DNA from: Alteromonas sp. KUL42
Lineage (GTDB): Bacteria; Pseudomonadota; Gammaproteobacteria; Enterobacterales; Alteromonadaceae
Reading direction: 5' to 3'
Length of the DNA: 64,000 bases
Assembly (NCBI RefSeq): GCF_006538325.1
Contig: NZ_BJKK01000001.1
Span: 591,485-655,484, forward strand
Made by a program: the position numbers and the translations under genes. Shown piece by piece: positions 55,789 through 64,000 of the stretch. The notes below the pieces were generated by a model. It was not told the origin of the DNA and did not search any database. It saw nothing but the letters and a program-made list of their open reading frames with translations. Positions within the stretch are counted from its first letter, which is position 1; each line of letters opens with the position of its first letter.

Positions 55789-55837
55789 GTGATTGGTATT
55801 ACCTTTTCATTTCATTGCGTTACTACGGAGTTCCCCC

Positions 55838-57577
55838 ATGAGTCATTCCCATATTGTTAAGCTGTTACAACAGGCTGTGGGAGAGCGGGGAATTACAACT
55901 TCACAGCAGGGAACAAAGCATTACAGAAAAGGGTGGCGCTCAGGAGAGGGCAGTGCATTAGCCGTGGTCTTTCCCCAAACCCTGCAGGAATACTGGCAAG
56001 TATTGAAAGCTTGTGTTCAAACGAACTGCATTATCATAATGCAAGCGGCCAAAACTGGGCTAACCGAAGGTTCAACCCCAAGTGGTGATGATTACGACAG
56101 ACCTGTGGTCATTATTAATACCCTCGCTATGGATAAGCTTATTCTTATTAACAACGGGCTACAGGTTCTTAGCTTTCCGGGGGCTACGTTACATAAACTT
56201 GAAGGGCTATTAAAGCCAATTCAAAGAGCGCCACATTCTGTTATCGGTTCGTCGTGTTTGGGCGCATCTATAGTGGGTGGGATTGCCAATAATTCTGGTG
56301 GCGCTTTAGTCAAACGTGGACCAGCTTATTCCGAGCTTGCACTTTATGCGCAGGTCGATTGTCATGGCGAGCTGCATCTGGTCAATCATTTGGGTATTGA
56401 TTTAGGGGAGACCCCAGAGCAGATACTCAATAATTTATCTTCGGAGAATTTTAATAAGCAAATAGTACTTGGTGAAAAAAAAGCCTCAGCCAGTGATTAT
56501 GAACAACGTGTACGAGATGTAGATGCACACTCGCCAAGTCGTTTTAATGCCGACCCTTCAAAGTTATATGAAGCCAGTGGCTGCGCAGGGAAATTAGCTG
56601 TTTTTGCCGTTATGTTAGATACATTTGCTATACCCAAACGGGAAAAGACTTTCTATATTGGTGTGAACAACCCGCAAGTATTAACCCAAATTCGCCGTGA
56701 CATGCTCCAACAATTTAAACATCTACCTGAGGTGGGTGAATATTTGCATAGAGATATGTTTGATATAGCAGACAAATACGGTAAAGACACATTTCTGAGT
56801 ATTGAGCGTCTGGGTACAACATTCCTACCCAAAATGTTTGCGGCAAAAGGGCGTATTGATGCTTTGTTAGAGAAGGCGCCTTTTTTACCTTCGTCATTGT
56901 CTGACCGCATCTTACAAGGCGTTAGTCAGCTTTTCCCCGATCATTTACCCCCACGTTTACGTGTGTACCGCGACGAGTATGAGCACCACCTTATTGTGAA
57001 AATGAGTGATGGTGGTATTGAAGAAGCTGAGCGCTATTTTACAGCATTGTTTCAGAAGGCTAACGACAGTCGAAGTGATAAAGGCATTGAAGTAAAGAGC
57101 AATTTAGGTAACTTTCTAAGCTGTACTGCCGAAGAAGCGAGTAAGGCATTTCTATTGCGATTTGCTGCTGCAGGTGCCGCGGTAAGGTATCAAACTCTCA
57201 ACTACAAGACGGTGGGTGATATACTGGCTTTGGACATTGCACTTCGACGCAACGATGATGCATGGGTGGAACAGTTACCCGAACATATAGAAAAACACAT
57301 AGATAAGTCACTGTATTATGGGCACTTCTTCTGTCATGTATTTCACCAAGATTACATACTCAAAAAAGGCAGTGACGCAAAGAAAGTAAAAGCCGATATG
57401 CTGAAACAACTTGATAGCAAGGGGGCAAAATACCCTGCGGAGCATAATGTGGGTCATCTTTACAAGGCAGATGATGCCTTGCAACGCTTCTACGAAAGCT
57501 TAGATCCGACCAACACCTTCAACCCAGGTGTAGGCATGCTAGAAAAGCACAAGCGAAATTGCTCGTGCTGTCTATAA
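55838..57577 (+). CDS. dld: Quinone-dependent D-lactate dehydrogenase
   Basis: A peripheral membrane flavoenzyme oxidising D-lactate to pyruvate and reducing quinone. 579 residues from the ATG at 55838 (ACGGAG upstream); the longer frame starts before any likely ribosome binding site. The FAD-binding PCMH domain shows AAKTGLTEGSTPSGDDYDRPVVIINT and SSCLGASIVGGIANNSGGALVKRGPAYSE. The Dld-specific membrane-binding and C-terminal domains follow (SNLGNFLSCTAEEASKAFLLRF, PAEHNVGHLYKA, DPTNTFNPGVGM). It is convergent with the TPR gene 5 bases away. Confidence 0.95.
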   Translation: MSHSHIVKLLQQAVGERGITTSQQGTKHYRKGWRSGEGSALAVVFPQTLQEYWQVLKACVQTNCIIIMQAAKTGLTEGSTPSGDDYDRPVVIINTLAMDKLILINNGLQVLSFPGATLHKLEGLLKPIQRAPHSVIGSSCLGASIVGGIANNSGGALVKRGPAYSELALYAQVDCHGELHLVNHLGIDLGETPEQILNNLSSENFNKQIVLGEKKASASDYEQRVRDVDAHSPSRFNADPSKLYEASGCAGKLAVFAVMLDTFAIPKREKTFYIGVNNPQVLTQIRRDMLQQFKHLPEVGEYLHRDMFDIADKYGKDTFLSIERLGTTFLPKMFAAKGRIDALLEKAPFLPSSLSDRILQGVSQLFPDHLPPRLRVYRDEYEHHLIVKMSDGGIEEAERYFTALFQKANDSRSDKGIEVKSNLGNFLSCTAEEASKAFLLRFAAAGAAVRYQTLNYKTVGDILALDIALRRNDDAWVEQLPEHIEKHIDKSLYYGHFFCHVFHQDYILKKGSDAKKVKADMLKQLDSKGAKYPAEHNVGHLYKADDALQRFYESLDPTNTFNPGVGMLEKHKRNCSCCL

Positions 57578-57582
57578 CAGTT

Positions 57583-60393
57583 TTATAAGCTATCAAGAAG
57601 GCGCTTAGCTTGAGGCCGCATAAAGAAAGGGCGTTCTACGTTAACAGCGAAAGTAAGCTCTTTCTTGGCCTCATCAATTCGATTGAGCTTTGCCAATGTG
57701 TAACCTAGGTGATAGCGAATATTGGGATCTTTGGCATCTCGTGCAAAAGCATCACGTAGCATCCTTAAACTACCTTCATAATCACCTTCAAGCGCCTTGA
57801 TATAGCCAAAAGTATCTAAAATTTTTGCCGAATTAGGTTGAAGTTCATAGGCTTGAATAATGTATTGTTTAGCATCAGTAACTGTATTCTCTAAGCTCAT
57901 AATGGCGAGCCTGTTGTACACTTCCGCTGGGTTTAAAACAGTGCCTTCCTCAATCAACTCAAGATACAGCGTGCTAGACTCTTCAAACTCTCTAATAAAA
58001 AACAAGTACTGAGCGAGTAAATGCTTTGCTAATACTGCGCCACTTTCGTCTGAGGCTAAACGTCGTGCAGTGGATAAGAAAATATCGACATGTTGTTCTA
58101 CTAAGGCGTAGTTATACATAGCGGAAAGTGCTTGTACAAAAGTGGGGTCGATATCTAATGCTTTTTGATACGCATTGACAGCCTGCTCACTATTGCCTCT
58201 ATTGGCTTGAAGGCGGCCTTGAAGAAAATGATAAATAGGGCTCTTACTGCGAGAAGCGCTTAATGACTTAAGTATTTTGTCTGCTTCTTCGTTGTCATTA
58301 ATATCTAATAAAAAGCTTGTATATTGTAAGGCTATTGATGTGTTGTCAGGAGCAAGACTCATAGCTCGCGCTAGGGCATTTTTGGCTGCGTCATCGCTTT
58401 TTATGGCATGCGCTAGATTTGCAAAAGTAACCAATCTATTTGGTTCAGAATTAATAAAATTCCTAGCAATATTTAGCGTTTTTTCTGCCTCAACGTTGTG
58501 TTTCTCTCTGATTTGTAACGCTGCTTTGCGTAGTAAATAATTAGGGTTGTCAAAGTTGTCTTTTAACAAAAGATCTAAGTGGTAGAGCGCCGCTGAGGTA
58601 TCACCCATCTGCTGATAAAGCATAGAGAGCTTTTCTCTCGCGCCACTATTGGAAGGAGAGAGCGTTAATAAATCTAAGTAAATTTGTTTTGCTTGTTCTA
58701 GCTCACCCTCTTTAGTGTGGTTAAATGCCCTTAACATTAACGTTTCACTGTGCTGTGGTGACAGTGCTAGTAGCTCGCTTATAAGTGTATTTGATGTGTT
58801 TATATTACCTAGGCGGCTTTCAGTAGCAGCCAAGTTAAATTTAGCCGGAAACAACGTAGGGTTTAATAGGAGCGCTTTTTCAATATTGCGCTTTGCCTCT
58901 TCCAACTTTTCCTGTCGAATAAGAATACCCGCCCTTAAATTGTAAATTTCGGCTTCTTCGGGAAATAGTGCTGATAATCTTTCAGCACCTTGAAATGCTT
59001 CTTCAAAATTGCCCGCTTGCAATTGCATCAAAGCATAGGTGAAGAGAAAGCCTGCATTATCCTGATACGAAGGAAAATTAAGGTCTAGTATGCGCAGTGC
59101 TTCGTCTTGTTGTCCTCTTGCAGCCATCAGCTTTATTTTGAAAAGCTGCAACTTTCCTTCTTCAGGGTATTTTTCTACTAAATTTCGTAGCAAGCGATCA
59201 GCCTTAAATGCTTGGCCTTGTCTTATAAATAGATCTCCTAGTAACAAGGCAGCATCAATTTTTTCCATTAGTTCGTTTTGGTAGCGCTCTAATAAAATCA
59301 ATGCTTGTTTGTCTTGTTGTGTCGCCATGTAGACCTGACTTAGCATTAATACAGCTTGAAGATCTTCAGGTTCTTTTTGTAAGTAAGTACTAAAGTCTTT
59401 GGTTGCTTGTTCTAAGTTACTGTTGAAAAAGTTGGTGAGTCCGCTGATGTAGAGCAACATGGGTTGTGAAGTAATAAGTTCAGGATCAAGCTGAGCCATA
59501 AATTCATTAAGTTCTTTTAACTTATCATTGGCAATAGCTTGATGGTTGTCACGGCTTTTCAACCAGCTGTTAAGAAGGATAGCCAGTGGATCATTGGGAG
59601 TATCCTCAATAATCTCTTCGACGAAAAGCTTGGCTGAGTCGTAGTCTTTAACTTCTAAGTACAAATCGACAAGATTTCGCAAAGCTATAGGGTCATCACG
59701 GTTAAAATTGAGTGCCTTTTGCAAATGCTCAGTTGCTTCTTGGCGATTGCCTTTACGGTACGCCAACTGACCCTTTAAACGCCATGTAATCGCGTTTTCT
59801 GGTTCTACAGCCATGGCTTGCCCAATTAAATTCTCGGCATTGACCAGCTCTTCTCGCTGTAGCGCTATAGATGCTAACCCATTGATAGCACGAACGAAAT
59901 TAGGTGAACGTGCAATAATGGTATTGTAGTCGCGTAGCGCACACTCTAATCTTTCTAAACGAATGCATGCTGTCGCTCGAATAAGTAGCCATTCTCGCAA
60001 CGCATCACCAGAAAGCTTATTTGTATCAGAAAAGTCGACAATACTTTGATACTTATTAAGAAACAGCCAGGTGTTTCCTAGCGGCTCTGCTAATAAATTG
60101 ATGTCAGCGCCCATTTCTAACGCTTCCACAAACTCCATTTCTGCCGCACTTAAATAACCATTAATTAGTAATATTTCGCCCATGAGAATTTTGGCTGATA
60201 AATTTTCAGGGTCTTTTTGTAAACTGTTTTTTAAATGAATGTAGGCTTCGTCGTAAGCTGCATCGTTGAATGCAGTAAGGGCGAGCTCGTAGTCTTCTGA
60301 TGTTGTAGCGTAAGTAAATGACGCAATAAATGAAGTGACAAGGAGGGGGAACACAGTGCGCTTAATCACGCTTTTATTCACTAGCAAAGCCAT
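57583..60393 (-). CDS. prsT: Exosortase/PEP-CTERM system TPR-repeat protein (PrsT-like)
   Basis: A 936-residue protein with an N-terminal signal peptide (LLVTSFIASFTYA) and about 20 tetratricopeptide repeats up to the C-terminus. Individual repeats are seen, such as AITWRLKGQLAYRKGNRQEATEHLQKALNFNRDDP and SPIYHFLQGRLQANRGNSEQAVNAYQKALDIDPT. Size, signal peptide and repeat style fit the PrsT family (TIGR02917) linked to exosortase/PEP-CTERM surface sorting. It lies directly downstream (leftward) of two genes for exosortase-type substrates. TPR proteins of this kind are thought to organise polysaccharide or protein export. The exosortase itself is not in the window. Confidence 0.75.
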   Translation of the reverse strand: MALLVNKSVIKRTVFPLLVTSFIASFTYATTSEDYELALTAFNDAAYDEAYIHLKNSLQKDPENLSAKILMGEILLINGYLSAAEMEFVEALEMGADINLLAEPLGNTWLFLNKYQSIVDFSDTNKLSGDALREWLLIRATACIRLERLECALRDYNTIIARSPNFVRAINGLASIALQREELVNAENLIGQAMAVEPENAITWRLKGQLAYRKGNRQEATEHLQKALNFNRDDPIALRNLVDLYLEVKDYDSAKLFVEEIIEDTPNDPLAILLNSWLKSRDNHQAIANDKLKELNEFMAQLDPELITSQPMLLYISGLTNFFNSNLEQATKDFSTYLQKEPEDLQAVLMLSQVYMATQQDKQALILLERYQNELMEKIDAALLLGDLFIRQGQAFKADRLLRNLVEKYPEEGKLQLFKIKLMAARGQQDEALRILDLNFPSYQDNAGFLFTYALMQLQAGNFEEAFQGAERLSALFPEEAEIYNLRAGILIRQEKLEEAKRNIEKALLLNPTLFPAKFNLAATESRLGNINTSNTLISELLALSPQHSETLMLRAFNHTKEGELEQAKQIYLDLLTLSPSNSGAREKLSMLYQQMGDTSAALYHLDLLLKDNFDNPNYLLRKAALQIREKHNVEAEKTLNIARNFINSEPNRLVTFANLAHAIKSDDAAKNALARAMSLAPDNTSIALQYTSFLLDINDNEEADKILKSLSASRSKSPIYHFLQGRLQANRGNSEQAVNAYQKALDIDPTFVQALSAMYNYALVEQHVDIFLSTARRLASDESGAVLAKHLLAQYLFFIREFEESSTLYLELIEEGTVLNPAEVYNRLAIMSLENTVTDAKQYIIQAYELQPNSAKILDTFGYIKALEGDYEGSLRMLRDAFARDAKDPNIRYHLGYTLAKLNRIDEAKKELTFAVNVERPFFMRPQAKRLLDSL

Positions 60394-60433
60394 ATTTACC
60401 TTAAAAGATTACGATACTGCATGAAAAAATATA

Positions 60434-60464
60434 AAAAAAGGCGACCAAGGCCACCTTTTTAAAA
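60434..60464 (-). terminator. Imperfect terminator between the XDP1-like gene and the TPR gene
   Basis: AAAAAGG and CCTTTTT arms with two internal mismatches around GACC/GGCC and flanking A and T runs. It is weak in sequence terms, but its position suggests that it separates the two leftward units. Confidence 0.5.
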
Positions 60465-60484
60465 TACGTGCTTTTTCAAAATAT

Positions 60485-61303
60485 TCAAACAGTAAGACGC
60501 GAAACTTTTTTGCGCTTTAGTGCAAAGATAAACAAACTCAAGCACATAATTGCTAAAGTGCCTGGCGCATTAACAGGCGTCGAATTATCGTCAGGATCTA
60601 AAACTGAAGGTTTGGTAAAGTTGATCCCAGAAATTTTGTATCGGTCATTAAACGTAGAGCCGCCCGTTACAGATCCAAATACCGTATTGTAAGCACCGAC
60701 TAACCAATACCTTGCAGTTTCTGTGAAATTAAGCTCAGTGGTGTGCTGGTTATTGCCAATATGCGTGAGCGAGTACGAGCTACTCAATGCATCAGCTATG
60801 ATATTTGACCATGTAGATTGTTGCCCTGTTAACGCATTCAATCCACTAGTGCCAAGGGCTGCCACAGAAACTTCTTGCGAACCTTCTTGTGTAGGCGCCC
60901 ATCCAAAGTCTATATTAGTGAGGGTTACAGCACTACTGAAACTGAAAAGAATAAAGTCATAGTCTTGCCATCCTTTTGAGCTCGTATTGTCTACGGTTTG
61001 ATGCCAGTTTTCATCTTCATAGGAGTTTCTAACAGCCCAACCATACCCTGGAACTTCTTGTAAGTTTGCACTAATTACGCGGTCGAATTGACCTGAATCG
61101 CCATGAACAAGCTGCGCGCTATCTGCCCAACCAGATATTGACACAGATACACCGTTTACGTTAACAACGTTGCCTATTGTGGGGTCGACATTAACATTTA
61201 CTTCGTCAAAGTCGTAGCTGTAACTGTGCTCTGCTAGTGAAGAATCAGTAGCCCAAGCACTACCAGCACAAAGCAAAAGACACGACAACAAAATTCTAAA
61301 CAT
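60485..61303 (-). CDS. XDP1-like exosortase-dependent surface protein with variant sorting signal
   Basis: A 272-residue exported protein. Signal peptide MFRILLSCLLLCAGSAWA. The body has YDFILFSFSSAVTLTNIDFGW, EVSVAALGTSGLNALTGQQSTWSNIIADALSSS and ARYWLVGAYNTVFGSV, the pattern of exosortase-dependent surface protein XDP1. The C-terminus has the tripartite sorting signal: motif NAPGT (instead of PEP), a hydrophobic helix (LAIMCLSLFIFAL) and a basic cluster KRKK. A sigma-54 type promoter lies 40 bases upstream. Related to the next gene upstream (61471). Confidence 0.75.
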   Translation of the reverse strand: MFRILLSCLLLCAGSAWATDSSLAEHSYSYDFDEVNVNVDPTIGNVVNVNGVSVSISGWADSAQLVHGDSGQFDRVISANLQEVPGYGWAVRNSYEDENWHQTVDNTSSKGWQDYDFILFSFSSAVTLTNIDFGWAPTQEGSQEVSVAALGTSGLNALTGQQSTWSNIIADALSSSYSLTHIGNNQHTTELNFTETARYWLVGAYNTVFGSVTGGSTFNDRYKISGINFTKPSVLDPDDNSTPVNAPGTLAIMCLSLFIFALKRKKVSRLTV

Positions 61304-61342
61304 TATGATTGACTCTACTACATCACTACTAATATTTTCTCA

Positions 61343-61358
61343 TGCGAATTTTGTGCCA
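61343..61358 (-). promoter_or_regulatory. Sigma-54 promoter of the XDP1-like gene
   Basis: On the - strand TGGCACAAAATTCGCA: GG and GC 12 bases apart as in TGGCACG-N4-TTGCW, with a single change (C for T) before the -12 GC. It lies about 40 bases before the ATG at 61303. Confidence 0.7.
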
Positions 61359-61470
61359 GATTTTATGTTCATGATTTTACGCAATAAAAAAGGGAGAAAG
61401 TACAGAGTCGTAAAGAATATTGACAGTTAGCGAGAGTAATAAAGAGAGCGAAAGGTGTATAAAGATGCCT

Positions 61471-62406
61471 CTAACGATAACCTTTATGCTGGCCGGGCGT
61501 CTTACGACGCCAAGCAACGAAAAGTGAACATGCCATTAAAAGGCCAATAGTGCTAGGCGCATTTACAGGGGTAGACCCTTCATTCGCATCAGGTGTTGGA
61601 GTTATGTCAAAGCCAATATTCGCTAGTTTAAACGCATCGTTGCCCACATAGCCACCAATGTTACCAAATACCGTATTATAGGCGCCAACCAACCAATACT
61701 GCGCTGATTCAGAGAAATTGAAGTCAGAGCGATGATCCAAGTAATCACAGTTTTCAATATCAAATGACGCAGAAGTAAGAGCATCCGCCACGATATCACT
61801 CCAAGTGTTAATACCCGAAGTTAAACCTGAGATGTTGTTAAGCGCAGCGACAGAAACTTGACTATCGTTATCGCTATACAACCACGAAAAGCTTGCCCCA
61901 GTGAGTGTAACTGCTTGGTCAAAGGACAACAAAATGAAATCATAATCGCGCTCAACGTTTGTCATGCCACTTTGATGTGAGGCATAGCTTCCCTGATAAT
62001 AATAATTGATATTGTCTATGGCATGATCAGCACCGCCATTGTAATAGGCTTCATCATTATTGGTGACTCCATAAGCCCATGTGTTTGAGATTTTCTGTAA
62101 ATCAGCGCCTACAACAGCTTCGTTGTATAGGCCTTGCGTATCTGAAAATGCAGACAGTGAGATGTTTACGCCATTTATATTAATTGAAGAAACAGAAGGA
62201 TTAGTTCCTTCATAGACACCATCATCAACTAAGTCATAAGTATTTTCACCAAGAGGGGAATTACAATCTGAATTTTGACTGTTGTTAGAACCACCGCAAT
62301 GTGAGTAATCGTGATGATTATAGGTAGCATGCGAACTAGCAGTGAAGCAAATACCACTAGTTATCAACAACGTAAGCAAAAGACGTTTTTGTAGAATGAT
62401 CATCAT
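61471..62406 (-). CDS. Second XDP1-like exosortase-dependent surface protein
   Basis: A 311-residue exported protein, paralog of the neighbouring gene. Start at 62406 (AGAGGA 5 bases upstream); a longer GTG start at 62433 is not supported. Signal peptide MMIILQKRLLLTLLITSGIC...SSHA. Shared blocks: RDYDFILLSFDQAVTLTGASFSW, SQVSVAALNNISGLTSGINTWSDIVADALTSA, AQYWLVGAYNTVFGNI, DAFKLANIGF. The C-terminus has STPVNAPSTIG, a hydrophobic helix (LLMACSLFVAW) and RRK. Compared with its paralog it has extra His, Tyr and Asn-rich segments at the N-terminus. I see no sigma-54 site upstream. Confidence 0.75.
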   Translation of the reverse strand: MMIILQKRLLLTLLITSGICFTASSHATYNHHDYSHCGGSNNSQNSDCNSPLGENTYDLVDDGVYEGTNPSVSSININGVNISLSAFSDTQGLYNEAVVGADLQKISNTWAYGVTNNDEAYYNGGADHAIDNINYYYQGSYASHQSGMTNVERDYDFILLSFDQAVTLTGASFSWLYSDNDSQVSVAALNNISGLTSGINTWSDIVADALTSASFDIENCDYLDHRSDFNFSESAQYWLVGAYNTVFGNIGGYVGNDAFKLANIGFDITPTPDANEGSTPVNAPSTIGLLMACSLFVAWRRKTPGQHKGYR

Positions 62407-62777
62407 TGCATTCCTCTTTTGAAGCGTTACCACTTCTCGGGCAAGCTATCTTCTTCTAGCTACGTTATTAAATTGACCTAAGTATTTAGCTTTATGCTTA
62501 ACTTAATGAACAATTTCGCAACTTATACTACGCAGTCGTTTTACAATCGTCTCATTGCGTAGTGAACAGATAACTTACTAATTTTCAACATGGACTTTTA
62601 GGATATATGAATAATGATCAATTTTACGTATGTAGTAGCATACCTTGTTATTATGTGATCAAATAGGCGTTAGGACGAATGAGAAAGTAGTAATGAATAT
62701 AGCGTCGTCTACATTACTATGCGTTAGCCGATATCTATGAAATAATTACTACATTATATATAGAAGTACGAGGACAT
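62407..62777. other. Divergent intergenic region XDP1/pssA
   Basis: About 370 AT-rich bases holding the promoters of the leftward surface-protein gene and of pssA. No GG-N10-GC sigma-54 motif, strong hairpin or small ORF is visible in it. Confidence 0.45.
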
Positions 62778-63578
62778 ATGTCTGAACAGAAACGTAAAGG
62801 GATATACTTACTTCCCAATTTGTTAACAACTGCAGGTTTGTTTTCTGGCTTTTTTGCCGTTGTTTCATCTATGAACGGTCGTTTTGAAGCTGCTGCTGTT
62901 GCTATCTTTGTTGCCATGATCTTTGATGGCTTAGATGGTCGTGTAGCACGTATGACTAACACGCAAAGTGATTTTGGTGCCGAGTATGATTCTATGGCCG
63001 ATATGGTTTCATTCGGTATGGCCCCAGCGTTAGTTGCTTATAATTGGGGGTTGACTGAATTAGGTAAACTTGGATGGTTAGCCGCATTTATTTATGTAGC
63101 TGGAGCGGCGTTGCGTTTAGCTCGTTTTAATACACAAGTTGGAATAGCTGATAAGCGATTTTTCCAAGGTCTTGCCAGTCCTGCAGCAGCTGCTGTTGTA
63201 TCTGGCCTTGTATGGGTCGGTGTCGAATACGATGCCGTGGGTAGCGACTACGGTTTAATAGTAGCTGCTGTTACAGGCCTTGCTGGTCTATTGATGGTAA
63301 GTAACTTCAAATACAATTCCTTTAAAGAAGTAAACTGGCATGGCAAAGTGCCTTTTGTTGCACTCTTATTGGTATTACTTATCTTTGTGGTTGTAGCTAC
63401 TGAACCGGCGTTAGTGTTGTTTTTAGTTTTTGCTCTTTATGCATTAGCAGGCCCAATCAACACATTTAGAACTGTTGATAAAGTCACGCTACACGATGTA
63501 GTCGGCGATCACGAAGAAGACGCTGACTTCATCAATAACAAAAACTGCGCACAGGAAAAGGTAGACGAAAACAAATAA
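62778..63578 (+). CDS. pssA: CDP-diacylglycerol--serine O-phosphatidyltransferase
   Basis: Makes phosphatidylserine, the precursor of phosphatidylethanolamine, at the inner membrane. 266 residues with several transmembrane helices. The CDP-alcohol phosphotransferase motif is complete: Asp50, Asp53, Gly54, Ala57, Arg58, Gly67, Asp71 and Asp75 in DGLDGRVARMTNTQ and the following AEYDSMAD. GAGGA lies 5 bases before the ATG. It is the integral type, not the E. coli peripheral type. Confidence 0.93.
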   Translation: MSEQKRKGIYLLPNLLTTAGLFSGFFAVVSSMNGRFEAAAVAIFVAMIFDGLDGRVARMTNTQSDFGAEYDSMADMVSFGMAPALVAYNWGLTELGKLGWLAAFIYVAGAALRLARFNTQVGIADKRFFQGLASPAAAAVVSGLVWVGVEYDAVGSDYGLIVAAVTGLAGLLMVSNFKYNSFKEVNWHGKVPFVALLLVLLIFVVVATEPALVLFLVFALYALAGPINTFRTVDKVTLHDVVGDHEEDADFINNKNCAQEKVDENK

Positions 63579-63584
63579 GACAAC

Positions 63585-63611
63585 GTCAATGCTGATTAAA
63601 GAAGCATTGAC
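63585..63611 (+). terminator. Hairpin after pssA
   Basis: GTCAATGCT (63585-63593), loop of 9, AGCATTGAC (63603-63611): a 9-bp stem 6 bases after the pssA stop. No T-run follows, so it may stabilise the mRNA end rather than terminate. Confidence 0.5.
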
Positions 63612-63767
63612 ATGTAATGAGTGTTCTTATTGTTTCGAGTAGCGGTTTATTTAAGTGAAGATTTCTGAGTGTTAGATTTCTGTGTTAATAGTTAGCTAGT
63701 TAAAGATAAATCGCATCGAGAATGGCTAAACACACAGTCTCTTGATGGTTATTTGACCGTTGTGTGT

Positions 63768-63797
63768 AAAAAGCGACCGAATGGTCGCTTTTTTTAT
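63768..63797 (+). terminator. Rho-independent terminator
   Basis: AAAAAGCGACC (63768-63778), loop GAAT, GGTCGCTTTTT (63783-63793) plus T residues: an 11-bp perfect stem. It probably ends the pssA transcript and insulates the promoters downstream. Confidence 0.93.
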
Positions 63798-63816
63798 GTT
63801 TTTTTGAAAAAGGCTG

Positions 63817-63854
63817 TTGACCTAATCATGAATATACGTAAAATGCGCGCCTCC
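63817..63854 (+). promoter_or_regulatory. rRNA-type stringent promoter (P1)
   Basis: TTGACC (63817-63822), 16-base spacer, TAAAAT (63839-63844), followed by the GC-rich discriminator GCGCGCCTCC, with an AT-rich upstream (UP-element-like) stretch. This is the form of rrn or tRNA operon promoters under ppGpp control. Confidence 0.75.
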
Positions 63855-63931
63855 TTACAAGGGAACGCCGAAGCAATGGGGTTACTTGAAAGGCTCAATA
63901 ACTGATTGAAATAAATATTTTAAATTAGTTG

Positions 63932-63970
63932 TTGACAAAAAAAAGATGCGCTGTAAGATACGCATCCGCT
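63932..63970 (+). promoter_or_regulatory. Second rRNA-type promoter (P2)
   Basis: TTGACA (63932-63937), 16-base spacer, TAAGAT (63954-63959), then ACGCATCCGC. It is preceded by an AT-rich tract. The sequence continues to the window end without a start codon, suggesting a stable-RNA operon just beyond. Confidence 0.75.
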
Positions 63971-64000
63971 TCGGGAGAGGCAGCTAGCAAAGCTAGTAAT

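Noticed and set aside
55791..55801. GATTGGTATTAC resembling the right end of the fold-back element at 9810-9821
   Set aside because: Only 11-12 bases match, there is no matching left end nearby, and it overlaps the region just after the clpB terminator; chance similarity is more likely.
60394..60484. Sigma-54 site before the PrsT-like gene
   Set aside because: The only GG-rich stretch there is the terminator stem, and its GG to GC spacing is off by one.

Overview
This window is a chromosomal segment of a marine gammaproteobacterium of the Alteromonadales, most likely Alteromonas or a close relative such as Glaciecola or Paraglaciecola. The evidence is the housekeeping synteny (nadB/rpoE-rseABC-lepA-lepB-rnc-era, nrdR-ribD-ribE-ribBX-ribH-nusB-thiL-pgpA, dxs-ispA-xseB next to pomAB, bamD/rluD-pgeF-clpB), a sodium-type PomAB stator, an exosortase-type TPR gene with PEP-CTERM-like substrates, and moderate GC. 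No tRNA or rRNA gene, CRISPR array, prophage or intact insertion sequence is visible inside the window. The last 200 bases look like the promoter region of an rRNA-type operon that starts just outside.

Layout. 1-4.4 kb: type IV pilus genes. The 3' end of pilY1 and pilE are on the + strand, facing a back-to-back set of minor pilins (fimT, pilW-like, pilX-like, pilV-like on the - strand; a pilin with Asp at position 5 on +; a second fimT on -). 4.8-6.0 kb: nadE-glnB. 6.0-9.5 kb: slyD and ygfZ (-), then sdhE, a ygfX-like gene and a MaoC-type hydratase (+). 9.5-9.8 kb: a 265-bp fold-back (MITE-like) element abutting nadB. 9.8-19.2 kb: nadB diverging from the sigma-E operon, followed by lepA, lepB, rnc and era. 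19.3-29 kb: pdxH, a TatD-type nuclease, an smp/ytjB-like gene, serB, a dual-PilZ protein, radA, a small PilZ protein and ettA. 29.4-38 kb: a stand-alone lpxD, glyA, and the nrdR-rib-nusB-thiL-pgpA run, interrupted by an ERIC-like palindromic element. 38-43.3 kb: dxs-ispA-xseB (-) and pomAB (+) behind a sigma-28-like promoter.

43.4-50.2 kb is the most system-like accessory block. A five-gene lipid/redox operon (SnoaL-like, SDR, flavin oxidoreductase, DUF1365, Cfa-type methyltransferase) diverges from a LON-domain gene, an ECF sigma factor and its ChrR-type zinc/cupin anti-sigma factor. The shared intergenic region holds two divergent promoter candidates of the same architecture (YGATCY-N18-TARATG) and a near-perfect 24-bp palindrome just downstream of one of them. 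I infer a singlet-oxygen or lipid-oxidation response like the Rhodobacter RpoE-ChrR regulon.

50.2-57.6 kb: bamD, rluD, pgeF, clpB (with a clear sigma-32 promoter) and a quinone-dependent D-lactate dehydrogenase. 57.6-62.4 kb: a 936-residue TPR protein of the PrsT (exosortase system) type and two XDP1-like exosortase substrates with a variant sorting motif (NAP[G/S]T in place of PEP). One of the two substrates has a sigma-54 promoter. 62.8 kb: pssA. The window ends with a terminator and two tandem promoters of the stringent rRNA type.
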